Source: CAVXGU01 sp963761615 (GTDB taxonomy: Bacteria > Acidobacteriota > Vicinamibacteria > Vicinamibacterales > CAVVIG01). From it: a stretch of 64,000 nt of DNA. Positions 16,866 through 25,435 of the stretch are shown here, in pieces (position 1 is the first letter of the stretch; each line of letters opens with the position of its first letter). The position numbers were made by a program, and so were the translations under genes. The notes beneath the pieces were generated by a model. The model did not search any database. It was not told where the DNA came from and worked only from the letters and a program-made list of their open reading frames with translations. The DNA is taken from the NCBI GenBank assembly GCA_963761615.1, contig CAVXGU010000003.1, forward strand, positions 2,046,001 to 2,110,000, in the 5' to 3' direction.

Positions 16866-17470
16866 CCGACGAACTGCGTGCGCGCATCGAGGTCGCGGTC
16901 GCTCCGCTCCACGGCTGGACCACACCCGAGAAGGCCTGGCAGCTGGCCGAGCTGATCCTCATGACGTCCGCGACGCGTTCGGTCGAGATTGGCGTCTTCG
17001 GCGGCCGCGGCACGATCTCGATGGCCATGGCACACGCGGCGCTCGGACACGGTTACGTCGTCGGCATCGATCCCTGGCAGGCGTCGGCCTCGGTCGATGG
17101 CACGAACGATCCCGCTCACGACGCGTGGTGGCGTGCGGTCGATTACGACGAAGTGTTGCGGAGCTTCCTGCGCGCGCTGCTCCGCCACCACGTCCTCGAC
17201 TACGGCCGAGTCCTGCGCGAACGGTCGGACACGGCCGTCCGTCTCTTCGCCGACGAAAGCGTCATGGTGCTCCATCAGGACGGCAATCACTCCGAGGAGG
17301 TCTCGACGAGGGAAGTCGATCTCTGGACGCCCAAGATCGCACGCGGCGGCTACTGGGTCGCCGACGACGCCGACTGGGCGACGACGCAGCCGGCCCTTCG
17401 GCGTCTCGCGGCGTCGCGCTTCGACCTCGTCGACGATCGGGGCTCGTGGCGCATCTACCGCAAGCCATGA
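16853..17470 (+). CDS. Class I SAM-dependent methyltransferase (Methyltransf_24 type)
   Basis: 205 aa. SAM motif SVEIGVFGGRGTISMAMAHA, then VVGIDPWQASAS and LHQDGNHSEEVSTREVDLW, paralogous to the methyltransferase at 9085-9777 (same VEIG-F-G and LDGN/QDGN blocks). It overlaps the preceding glycosyltransferase by 13 bp and the next by ATGA (17467-17470), so the plus-strand genes form one operon. Probably methylates the glycan or peptide product. Confidence 0.83.
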   Translation: MPALTDELRARIEVAVAPLHGWTTPEKAWQLAELILMTSATRSVEIGVFGGRGTISMAMAHAALGHGYVVGIDPWQASASVDGTNDPAHDAWWRAVDYDEVLRSFLRALLRHHVLDYGRVLRERSDTAVRLFADESVMVLHQDGNHSEEVSTREVDLWTPKIARGGYWVADDADWATTQPALRRLAASRFDLVDDRGSWRIYRKP

Positions 17471-18444
17471 CGGCGCACGACCGGGTCAGCGTGATCTATC
17501 TGACGCACCGCGAGACGCCGCGGTTCGACTGGTTCGCCGACAGCCTGGCGCGACAGATTGGCGACGACGACGTCGAGGTGATCGTCGTCGACGGACTGTA
17601 CTCGGCGGATCGGGCGGCGGCGTTCGAAACACTGGGGCAGGGCCGCTTTCGCTGCCGCGCCGTCGCGGCCAAGCCGACGCCGTTCAACGGCGACCATCGG
17701 TGTACCGGCGCCGAGTACTTCGCGGCCGCCAGCGCGCGGAATACCGGTCTCGTATACGCGCGCCGGCCGTACATCGTCTTTGCCGACGATCTGTCGGTCC
17801 TGATGCCGGGCTGGTGGGACGAGGTCCGGACGGGCGCCGCACGGGGCGCCGTGGTGGCCGGCGCGTATCAGAAGCATCGAGGGATGCGCGTCCAGGACGG
17901 GGTGCTCGTGTCGAGCACGGTCGACGTCTCCGGCCTCGACTCGCGCTGGTCGAGCGGCGAGGACGGGCGCTGGGTGCCGCTCGGCGGCGGTCAACTGTTC
18001 GGCTGCAGCGTCGGCGCGCCGCGCGCGCTGCTCGTCGACGTCAACGGATTCGACGAGCTGTGCGATCCGATCGGCGGCGAGGACTACCATCTGGGCGTGC
18101 GCCTGCAGTGGGCGGGCGCGACGCTGCATTACAGTCGGCGCATGCTCAGCATCGAGTCCGAAGAGCTGCACCACACGCAGTACATCGTGCACCGGGTCGA
18201 CAAGACGACGTCGCCCGGCACGTACATCACGAGCCTGCAGCGATTCGGCGTCACGCGCCGGTGTCAGCCCGGCGCGTGGGACAGCTCTCACATGGTGCTC
18301 GACATCACCTTCGGCATCCGGACGCCGCAGACGCTCGGTAATTACTACCTGCTGTCGGAGCTCGAGCCGTCGGCGCTCGACGGTCTCGTCGCGCGGTTCC
18401 CGGAAACGCACTGGTTCGACGGCCAGCCGCTCTCCGAGCTATGA
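17467..18444 (+). CDS. GT2-like glycosyltransferase
   Basis: 325 aa. VSVIYLTHRETPRFDWFADS begins a GT-A fold; VEVIVVDGLYS and YIVFADDLSVLMPGWW supply the nucleotide-sugar and DxD-like (ADD) motifs, and PIGGEDYHLGVRLQWAGA is the ED motif of GT2 acceptor sites. Similar in design to the GT2 at 13069-14010. The start at 17467 overlaps the methyltransferase stop. It ends in an ATGA overlap with the next gene (18441-18444). Confidence 0.82.
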   Translation: MTAHDRVSVIYLTHRETPRFDWFADSLARQIGDDDVEVIVVDGLYSADRAAAFETLGQGRFRCRAVAAKPTPFNGDHRCTGAEYFAAASARNTGLVYARRPYIVFADDLSVLMPGWWDEVRTGAARGAVVAGAYQKHRGMRVQDGVLVSSTVDVSGLDSRWSSGEDGRWVPLGGGQLFGCSVGAPRALLVDVNGFDELCDPIGGEDYHLGVRLQWAGATLHYSRRMLSIESEELHHTQYIVHRVDKTTSPGTYITSLQRFGVTRRCQPGAWDSSHMVLDITFGIRTPQTLGNYYLLSELEPSALDGLVARFPETHWFDGQPLSEL

Positions 18445-19638
18445 GTCTTTGCATCGAGCGCCGCCGTCTGCTTGGTCGCGGCGACATCCCCGGCAGCAAC
18501 GGCGGCATCTACAATCCCGGCGTCGTGTCGGCCGGCGGATCGCTCGCGCTGCTGTGCCGGCGCGAGGTGGACTATCGGTTCACGCCCTTCGTGTTCCCCG
18601 AACTCGTCGAACTGGATCCGGAGTCGCTCGCGCCGCGGTGTTCCCGCACGCTGCGGAAGATCGGATATCCCGAGGGCTCGCGGATCGAGGATTTCCGTCC
18701 CATCGCGTTCAAGGGCTCGACCCTGGTCGCGCACACTCTGGTGCACCCGGGCGCCATCAAGCCGGTCCTCTCGCGCATCGTGGACGACACGCTTCAATTC
18801 CACGATCCCTTCGATTTGCCGATCGATCGGAGCGGCCCGGAGAAGAACTGGGTCCTGTTCGAGCACGGTGGCGCGCTGCACTGCCTGCACAGCCTCGATC
18901 CCCTGACCATCTTCGCCCAGACCGCTGACGGAGGGTGGAGGCTCGTCAAGCAGGAGGTGAACGGCCTGCGCACGCTCGAGGCGGCGACCGTCAGCAACTC
19001 CGCCAACCTGATTCCGTTCGAGGACGGCTACCTCGGTTTCTGGCACACGCGCATCGACGGACGGCAGTACGTGCAGGGGGCACTCTTCCTCGACGCGCAT
19101 CTCAATCTGCAGGACCCGAACCGGCGTGCTTCTGGACGGGCGCGAGATCCGCGGGGGCTACAAGCCGGGCGTCCTGTACGTGAGCGCGCTCGCGGCCCGC
19201 GGCGAGGCCATCCTGGCGTTCTACGGCGAGGCGGACGAGCATACGGGCGTCGCCCTGTTCGATCGGCGTGAATTGTGGGAGGAGCTCCGGCGCTCCCCCT
19301 TTGTTTCGATCGACGCCGTCCGCGTTCGCTATGCCGGCGACTCGTTGAGCGACGCGTTTCTGGCCATCCGCGCGCTCCAGGCGTTTTCGACCGAGCACCG
19401 GCGGCCCCGCATCCGTCTCTTCGTGGAAGACTCGCGTCTGCGGCCGATGATCCGACATCTCGTCGACGCCAACGTCGCCGTCTACGGGACGCGGGAACCC
19501 GAGTACGACTGCACGCTGGCAGGAAATCCAGAGCGGGTCGAATGGCGCCGGCCGCAAGACGCCGCCGAGGTCGTCGATCGCGCGACAGCGGGCCGGGTTG
19601 ATGCGTCGGCCAACGCCGACAGTCGCCTCGATGGATAG
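18441..19638 (+). CDS. Beta-propeller-like (glycosidase-type) protein, frameshifted
   Basis: The first frame (18441 to about 19118) encodes GSNGGIYNPGVVSAGGSLAL, RIEDFRPIAFKG, GPEKNWVLFEHGG and NSANLIPFEDGYLGFWHTR, the same blade motifs (YNP, EDFR, KNW, GF-H-R) as the C-terminus of 14781-16865. The sequence continues in another frame (TGVLLDGREIRGGYKPGVLYVSAL) if one A is removed from the AA at 19119-19120. The last 120 residues (about from 19290: VSIDAVRVRYAGDSLSDAFL) look like an extra domain. Rejoined length is about 398 aa. Either a real pseudogene or an insertion error; last gene of the plus-strand operon. Confidence 0.68.
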
Positions 19639-19717
19639 CGCCCGGCGTTCGGCGGGGGCGCGAAGCGCCGCCGCGCGTCGGCGATCGACACTGGCGGCCA
19701 GCGAGATCGGAATCCGG

Positions 19718-21613
19718 TTACGGGACGAGCCCGGACAGTCGTCCGGACGCCAGTGCCGCCACGGCGACGGCGGCTTCGCCCCTGGGCGTGACCCACGCTT
19801 CGGCCGACGCGGCCAACGCCCGCAACGCACGCAGCGTTTCCTCCGGTCGTTTCTGCGCGGCCGGACAATGCGTGAGCAGCCGCAGGACCGCGTCCGGAGG
19901 CGACAAGCGTACGGGGTCGAAGGCGGCGCCCGACGAGTAGTGCGTGAACAGCACGGTGTCGACCGGAAGCGGTCGCCTCGGCGCGCGGTCCCTGTAGTCG
20001 CCCGCCGGGATCCAGTGCGCCGCCGCATCGCCGCGCAGCGCGAGCGGCCGGGCGTACGCCTCCACGCGCCCGTCGTGCCCGACGACCGCGAACTCGTCTG
20101 AAAGATACGTCGCGCCGGCGTCGAGGAGTGCGGCCGCGAGCGTGCTCTTGCCCGACCCCGAAGCCCCGGGCAGCACGATCAGCCGTTCGTCGAGCGCGAC
20201 GACGGCGGCGTGCACGAACGTGGCGCCCGGCGCGGTCAGCGCCAGGAAGGTCTGGAGGTCGCTCGCCACCTGGCCGGCGGCTTCGTCCACGCTTTTCACG
20301 GCGTCGAGACGCTGACCGTCGATCGTCACGCGGTACCGCGCGGGCGCGTTGTCGCCGGCGAGACGCGCGATCCCGTAGGTCCGATCCACGGACCTGCCGT
20401 CCGCGGACCGGAACGGCGGCAGCGCCTTCATGACCGGCGCCACGAGATCCTCCGCGCCTTCGATCCGGACAATCTGCCCGAAGGCATCGAAGACGCGCCG
20501 GCGCGTGTCGAGGGCGCCACGCCGGCGCAGCCGGGTCACGGCCCGGGACACGAGCTGCGACGAGCGCTCGACACCTGTCATCGCCCGCAGATCCGCGACG
20601 AAGCCGCCGCGGCCGGCACCGGCGCCCCGGCGGGCGGCGGCTCCCCACTGTTGAACGACCAGCGGCCCCAGAGAGGGTGGCCAACGCTTCGCGTGATATT
20701 CCAGCCGTTCCCACCACGTCGCCGACTGTCGCCCGAGCGACGCCAGCACAGCGGCCGGCACCGGCACGTCGCGATCACGCGTCAATTGCCGGAGCGCCCG
20801 CGCGCACTGCAGCGCCAGTTGCCGTCCGCCCGCCTCGGCGATCAGCGCGTCCCAGGCGAAGGCATCACCCTGCCGGCGAAGGATGGCGACGGCATCGGCC
20901 TGCCAGTGTCCCGTGGGGACGGGCGTCCAGTGGACACCGTGCACGCAGACGTGAAGGAGCTGATCGCTCGGGCACAGGGCGCGCGTGCGGACGCCCTGCA
21001 GATCGACCGGCACGGACCGGCGCCAGAACCCGTCGTCGGCACGGTCGTCGCCCCCGCAATCGCTCAGCGAGACCCAGTGGAGATCCAGATCGACGCCGCT
21101 CCCGTTGGTGTAGCCGAGGCTGTGTCGCAGCGCGAGCGACGAACCGGCCACGGCGCGGATTGGCACCCAGCCGTGGCGGTCCATCAGCTCGCGGGCGGCC
21201 GCGGCATTCGCGGGCCTGACCAGGACGTCGACGTCGCCGAAGGGCCGAAGGCCGACACGCTCGTAGGCCGTCAGCGCGAGCGCCGCTCCCTTGAGAAGCA
21301 ACGTCTCGATGCCCGCCCGTTCGAAGGCCTCGACCATTGCGGCCGCCAGCGCGAGATTGTGCTGATTTCGGATCCAGACGTCATGGTAGGCTTGCCGCAA
21401 CCGCCGCATGTCGGCGGCATCGATCGGCATGTCGCGCAGCTTCCACCAGACCAGGGGCAACCACCACTGCGAGGCCGGCTCGGGCGGCCACACGTGGCAC
21501 AGGGGTCTCCACGCCCGCCACGCGTCGAGCGCCCGGTCGGGCCGGGCCAGTGCCGCCGCCCGAAGCAGGCGGCGCGCATCGTCACCGCGCGCGAGCGTGT
21601 TGCCGCGAAGCAT
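19718..21613 (-). CDS. Nucleotidyltransferase-HprK-related kinase fusion
   Basis: 631 aa. The N-terminal half is an uncharacterised NTP_transf_5-type nucleotidyltransferase: ETLLLKGAALALTAYERVGLRPFGDVDVLV has the G-x-D-x-D metal site, then GVDLDLHWVS. The C-terminal half (from about residue 400) is an HprK-like kinase with P-loop VLPGASGSGKSTLAAALL, TFVHAAVVALDERLI before it and YLSDEFAVVG after it, paralogous to 12120-12902. Separate NTase, HprK-like and PqqD-like genes often occur together; fusing two of them supports a shared pathway. It converges with the plus-strand operon across a 79-bp gap. An IS sits 23 bp before its ATG. Confidence 0.85.
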   Translation of the reverse strand: MLRGNTLARGDDARRLLRAAALARPDRALDAWRAWRPLCHVWPPEPASQWWLPLVWWKLRDMPIDAADMRRLRQAYHDVWIRNQHNLALAAAMVEAFERAGIETLLLKGAALALTAYERVGLRPFGDVDVLVRPANAAAARELMDRHGWVPIRAVAGSSLALRHSLGYTNGSGVDLDLHWVSLSDCGGDDRADDGFWRRSVPVDLQGVRTRALCPSDQLLHVCVHGVHWTPVPTGHWQADAVAILRRQGDAFAWDALIAEAGGRQLALQCARALRQLTRDRDVPVPAAVLASLGRQSATWWERLEYHAKRWPPSLGPLVVQQWGAAARRGAGAGRGGFVADLRAMTGVERSSQLVSRAVTRLRRRGALDTRRRVFDAFGQIVRIEGAEDLVAPVMKALPPFRSADGRSVDRTYGIARLAGDNAPARYRVTIDGQRLDAVKSVDEAAGQVASDLQTFLALTAPGATFVHAAVVALDERLIVLPGASGSGKSTLAAALLDAGATYLSDEFAVVGHDGRVEAYARPLALRGDAAAHWIPAGDYRDRAPRRPLPVDTVLFTHYSSGAAFDPVRLSPPDAVLRLLTHCPAAQKRPEETLRALRALAASAEAWVTPRGEAAVAVAALASGRLSGLVP

Positions 21614-21636
21614 CAGCCTGAGGACCTACGGCAGTC

Positions 21637-23100
21637 TAGCAGCCCGTGGTGAAACGGTGAATCAAGGATCGACCCGATCGATCCCGCGTACTACACTGTC
21701 GCCGATGGCGATAGGCAAACGAAAGCGGCGTACCAAGCAAGCGTCGATGTGGGTGGCGACCCAAGACCTGCCGCGCAGTGCCGCGCACCCGTTCTACGCT
21801 CGACTGAATCACATTCTCGATCAGCACGACTTCGACGGTTTCGTCGAGGGGGGGTGTGTGCGGTTCCACGCCGACGAGGGCCGACCCGGCCTGCCGTCTG
21901 GCCGGTACTATTCGGCTGCTGCTGATCGGCTATTTCGAAGGCTCGGACGCGGAGCGCGCGATCGCTTGGCGCGCAGCCGATTCGTTTGCCCTGCCTGAGT
22001 TCCTCGGGCTGGTGTTGCCCGAGGCTCCGCCCGACCATTCGACGATTTCGCGTACGCGCCGCTTGATCGATCTCGAGACGCACGAGGCCGTCTTCACCTG
22101 GATGCTGCAGCGCCTCGCGGACGCGGGCCTGGTGAAGGGCAAGACCGTCGGGATCGATGCGACGACGCTGGAAGCGAACGCGGCGCTGCGCAGTATTGTG
22201 CGGCGCGACACCGGCGAGAGCTATCAGGAGTTCCTCACGAAGCTGGCGCAGGCCTCGGGCATTGAGACGCCGACGCGCGCGGACTTAGCGCGGATCGATC
22301 GGAAGCGGAAGAAGAAGGGCTCGAACGACGACTGGACGCATCCGCACGATCCTGACGCGAAGATCACGAACATGAAGGATGGGCGCACGCACTTGGCACA
22401 CAAGGCCGAGCATGCGGTCGATCTCGAGACCGGGGCGATCGTCGGGCTCACGGTGCAGGATGCCGACGACGGCGACACCACGACCTGCGTGGAGGCGCTG
22501 ATTGAAGCCGCGGAGCAAGTTGAGGCGGCGCGGCCCGACGGCAAGGGCATCGAGGAGATCGTCGGGGACAAGGGCTATCACAGCAATCAGGCGCTCGTGG
22601 ATTTCGCCGCCGTCGGCGTCCGCAGTTACATCTCGGAACCCGATCGCGGCCGACGGAACTGGAAGAAGAACCAGGAGGCCCGGGAGGCCGTCTACCGCAA
22701 TCGTCGGCGCATTTGCGGTCCGCGGGGCCTGCGCCTGCTGCGGCTCCGTGGCGAGCGCCTGGAACGGCCCTTCGCCCACCTCTATGAGACCGGCGGGATG
22801 CGTCGCGTTCACCTGCGCGGCCATGACAACATTCGGAAGCGCCTGCTGATTCACGCTGGTGGCTTCAATCTCGGCCTGCTCTTGCGGCAACTGATTGGCG
22901 TCGGCACGCCACGCGGGCTGCAGGGACGTCTCGCCGCGGTCCTCGCGGGTCTCTTGACGCTGATGCGGACGCTCTGGGACGCGGTTACGTGTCATCGGTC
23001 GCCCGTACCGCTCTTTTCACGACTCACACGTACGTCGATCGCGACCAATCCGCCCGAGCAGTTCGGCGTGCGAGAACTGGCTTTCACCACGGGCTGCTAG
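21637..23100 (+). mobile_element. DDE insertion sequence (IS5/IS1182-like) with CTAG target duplication
   Basis: A 1,456-bp element (21641-23096) with 15-bp perfect inverted ends CAGCCCGTGGTGAAA / TTTCACCACGGGCTG, flanked on both sides by CTAG (21637-21640 and 23097-23100). CTAG is palindromic, so it can be read as part of the repeats or as a 4-bp target duplication; several IS5-superfamily elements target such sites. It encodes one transposase, frameshifted, whose stop codon TAG falls within the right CTAG. It separates the NTase-kinase gene from any upstream promoter. Confidence 0.85.
21705..23100 (+). pseudogene. IS transposase (DDE_Tnp_1 type), single-base frameshift
   Basis: It starts MAIGKRKRRTKQASMWVATQ (ATG 21705; TACACT 8-13 nt upstream) and runs to GRPGLPSGRY, then changes frame to RLLLIGYFEGSDAERAIAW. 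One extra T in the TT at 21911-21912 explains this. The remaining 400 residues are intact: GKTVGIDATTLEANAA (first Asp), EEIVGDKGYHSNQAL (second Asp) and RRVHLRGHDNIRKRLLIHA near the expected Glu region. The stop TAG (23098-23100) uses target-site bases. Without correction no full transposase is made. Confidence 0.85.
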
Positions 23101-23221
23101 CCGACAACGGGTTCTGCGTCAGAACGGAGGACTTGTCTCGGCACACTTCGCATGACTCCCGAGAAAGTCGCCCAGTGTGGAGCTATCCCAAGCCCCCGCC
23201 TGTGCCAAACGGGTACAAGGT

Positions 23222-23245
23222 GCGCCCACCACTGCGCCCACCACT
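23222..23245. repeat. Tandem 12-bp direct repeat
   Basis: GCGCCCACCACT occurs twice without a gap. It lies in the 180-bp non-coding stretch between the IS and the ComEA-like copy B, where nothing else was recognised. Confidence 0.5.
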
Positions 23246-23275
23246 CGCGACACTTCGCGAGATTTCCTGAGGTCT

Positions 23276-23596
23276 TCAGCGACTTCGGGAGATGGCGGCG
23301 GGGCCCCAATCCGCAGAAATCCTCAATAACGACGGACATGAACGTGAGTTTCTCGGAATCTCCTCGATCTTCTTGAACGGCCCGTTCTTCTGGCGATAGG
23401 CGACGATCAGATCGGCCGTCTTGGCGCCGATGCCGGGCAGCACGGCCAGGCCGGCCGCGTCTGCGGTGTTGATGTTCACCATCGGACCGGCCGGCTTGGC
23501 CGCCGACGTCGACGGACTCTGGGCCTCCAGAGTGGCGTGGGGAACCGCGGCCATCAGACAGGCTGCGGCAATGAGCGAGAGCGCGATGCGAAGCAT
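23276..23596 (-). CDS. Secreted helix-hairpin-helix (ComEA-like) protein, copy B, C-terminally altered
   Basis: 106 aa. Signal peptide (MLRIALSLIAAACLMAAVPHATLEAQ) and one HhH unit (VNINTADAAGLAVLPGIGAK, then TADLIVAYRQKNGPFKKIEEI), closely similar to copy A at 7080-7313. After KKIEEI the sequence no longer looks like ComEA and the second HhH motif is missing, so the 3' end was replaced. Same Shine-Dalgarno (AAGGAGG) and same structured leader upstream. Unlikely to be a full competence protein; the conserved leader is the more interesting part. Confidence 0.6.
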   Translation of the reverse strand: MLRIALSLIAAACLMAAVPHATLEAQSPSTSAAKPAGPMVNINTADAAGLAVLPGIGAKTADLIVAYRQKNGPFKKIEEIPRNSRSCPSLLRISADWGPAAISRSR

Positions 23597-23845
23597 GTGT
23601 CCTCCTTGATGCGATGGATGGCCCTGACGGCGACCGCCACTCGGCGGGAGGTCGGGCCCCCGAGGTTGCCGTCTGTATGGCCGTCAGGACCGACGGCCAC
23701 AGAGGCAATCCGGGCGCCAGCTCAATGCGCCGAGGCCCGTTGTCGGAAACTGTTGAAGGAGCGCCACTTCAAGAGGAGGAAGAAAATCACGCTGCGGGCT
23801 CGACGCCGACCGCGCCCGAAAGCGACGCCGGGAGTTGCCAGCGTT
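23370..23845. repeat. Dispersed repeat, copy B
   Basis: Matches 7085-7563 through gene, leader and upstream block (GGAAACTGTTGAAG, then GACGCCGGGAGTTGCC). Between it and the next gene (23846-24074) I see no further feature. Confidence 0.65.
23620..23691 (-). ncRNA. Candidate structured leader RNA, copy B
   Basis: Arms 23620-23631 (GGCCCTGACGGC) and 23680-23691 (GCCGTCAGGACC) enclose 48 nt, as in copy A. In minus-strand RNA the changed position pairs as U-G, keeping the 12-bp stem; in plus-strand RNA it would be an A-C mismatch. The inner hairpin has the same CCGCC/GGCGG stem with one changed loop base (ACTC instead of GCTC). The internal segment from the hairpin to the second arm is otherwise nearly identical between copies. 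Confidence 0.45.
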
Positions 23846-24074
23846 CCGGTGTCTCTACATCAAGGTCAGTGTGACTTGGATTTGGCCCGCCCACGCGCGC
23901 CAGCGCACGCAACGCCGCGGTGGCGAAGAACGGAACGGTGTATCTAGCGCGCCGGGTTCGACGACGGGGACCGACAGGCCTTCCGGGCACCACCGGTGCG
24001 CGTCCTCGCGCGCCTCCCGGTCGCGCAGCCGAACCAGCTATTTCACAATCTTCGCGGTCAGAACACCAGCGCAG

Positions 24075-24635
24075 CTATTGACCAGTTCCAAGGCAGATCT
24101 TCGGCGAGACAGTCTTGAACCACTGCGCATTCATTAACGGCGCAAATGGAAAGTCGCTAATCCTTGCGACGATTGGCACGTCCGGCAGCCAATCGTCCCG
24201 GGACGGAACTTGTTGACCCGTCCTGAGCCGTCGCGTCACCTCGCTTCGCAGGGCCATCGTACCATCGCTGATAGCGTAGACTCGTTCATCGCTCAGGTCT
24301 TCAGGCAGACTATTCGTAACGCGCTTCAGGGATTTGGGGGCGCCCGCTCCGTCAAAAGAGTAGGTGTCAAACACCATCCAGTCACCTGACTCGTCATCTT
24401 CAGTAACGTCAATGGTAGTAAGGTCGTCGTCTTCGACGACCGATGCGACGACCATAGCACGTGTGTCTTGGACGTCCTTTTTCCAGGTTGATTCATCTTG
24501 ATAAATGCACCACTGATGCTGCACTGGATCGTTCAAGAGATAGAACCTCGGATGTGACTGACAACGCGAGTCGATCTGCGCCAGCGCGGCGACCGTCACC
24601 GCGACTGACATGATCGCAACGTTCACGCGCATCAT
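24075..24635 (-). CDS. Secreted hypothetical protein
   Basis: 186 aa, not recognised. The N-terminus (MMRVNVAIMSVAVTVAALAQ) is a short signal peptide. The mature part has three Cys (RCQS, QWCIYQDE, KICLG) and an acidic middle (VVEDDDLTTIDVTEDDESGDW). The start overlaps the upstream membrane-protein stop as ATGA. Base composition of this gene and the next is visibly less GC-rich than the rest of the window, suggesting acquisition from elsewhere. Confidence 0.6.
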   Translation of the reverse strand: MMRVNVAIMSVAVTVAALAQIDSRCQSHPRFYLLNDPVQHQWCIYQDESTWKKDVQDTRAMVVASVVEDDDLTTIDVTEDDESGDWMVFDTYSFDGAGAPKSLKRVTNSLPEDLSDERVYAISDGTMALRSEVTRRLRTGQQVPSRDDWLPDVPIVARISDFPFAPLMNAQWFKTVSPKICLGTGQ

Positions 24636-25054
24636 CGCCCCCGGTACGAAGCTCTCTTGCGGCGCCCGTTGACGGCCACTCGGCTGAACCCAAGCCAGTC
24701 AAGAGAGAATGCAAAGAGTGGATACTCGACTATTGTGATAATGGCAAACCAAGACGGTATCCAAGTGCTGACGTGTCGAAACAGTACCAAGTATCCGATC
24801 GTGTGGAGCAGTAGCATTCCGCTGACAGACGCCCAATAGCCGACTTTTCCCCAGTTGGCTCTATAGTTACGAATGATGTGAAAGAAGACGATTGAGGTCA
24901 TGCCAACCCAGCCGATCCACCTCCCTGTCGGCACAACGCGATGGTCTTGAATCTCTGAATAAGTAATCACAATGAACGCTAGGGATAGGCCCGCAGCAAT
25001 CAGGAGGATCGCTTGAAGAAGCCGTCGAGTAATCGATCGCACACTCACCGACAT
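24632..25054 (-). CDS. Small integral membrane protein, unknown
   Basis: 140 aa with four predicted membrane segments (LQAILLIAAGLSLAFIVITY, WIGWVGMTSIVFFHII, VSGMLLLHTIGYLVLF, SWFAIITIVEYPLFAFSLDW) and basic ends. No family recognised. Coupled by ATGA overlap to the secreted protein downstream, so the pair probably acts together at the envelope. AT-richer than its surroundings. Confidence 0.6.
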   Translation of the reverse strand: MSVSVRSITRRLLQAILLIAAGLSLAFIVITYSEIQDHRVVPTGRWIGWVGMTSIVFFHIIRNYRANWGKVGYWASVSGMLLLHTIGYLVLFRHVSTWIPSWFAIITIVEYPLFAFSLDWLGFSRVAVNGRRKRASYRGR

Positions 25055-25132
25055 TGCCCAGCCTCGGCCACTTTAGGTGCCGCGCTAATACCACCGTCAT
25101 AGGGTACATGGCAGTCGTCAACCATAACGCAA

Positions 25133-25222
25133 TCCAAGCGCCACTTCGTCCGGCGGCTCGCGCGTCGTCCGAAACTGCTGTGAAGCTCCCGGGATCCCGG
25201 ACGAAATCGACGCCGGGAGTTG
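25133..25222. repeat. Dispersed repeat, partial copy C
   Basis: About 90 bp retaining the block GCGCCAC...GTCGTCCGAAACTG...GACGCCGGGAGTTGCCC seen at the distal end of copies A and B. It lacks the ComEA-like gene and the leader. It lies upstream of the AT-richer gene pair (gap 25055-25275). Confidence 0.5.
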
Positions 25223-25275
25223 CCCGTGTCGCTGCCCGACTGCTATGCTTCAGCACCCCCGATCAACTCGACAGT

Positions 25276-25435
25276 GATGCCATCCCTCGGAACCCTTCGC
25301 GTCGGCCTCGCGGTCGGCGCCGGCACCGGGCCGGAGCTGGCCGCCGTCTTTCGGCGGGCCCTCTCGGACCTCGCGCGCGACAGCGGGATCGACGTCGCCA
25401 TCGAGCTGGCGGGGCGCCGGAAGCGCGGGCGCTGG
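25276..25435 (+). pseudogene. N-terminal fragment resembling an isocitrate/isopropylmalate dehydrogenase-like gene
   Basis: ATG 25276 opens LGTLRVGLAVGAGTGPELAA and VFRRALSDLARDSGIDVAIE, which recalls the nucleotide-binding start of this dehydrogenase family (VG..VG.GTGPEL). After about 50 residues the frame becomes Arg-rich and stops. It is a fragment next to the acyltransferase-like remnant. Confidence 0.35.

Noticed and set aside
23222..23245. Start of a CRISPR array
   Set aside because: Only two copies of 12 bp with no spacer between them, and no cas genes in the window.
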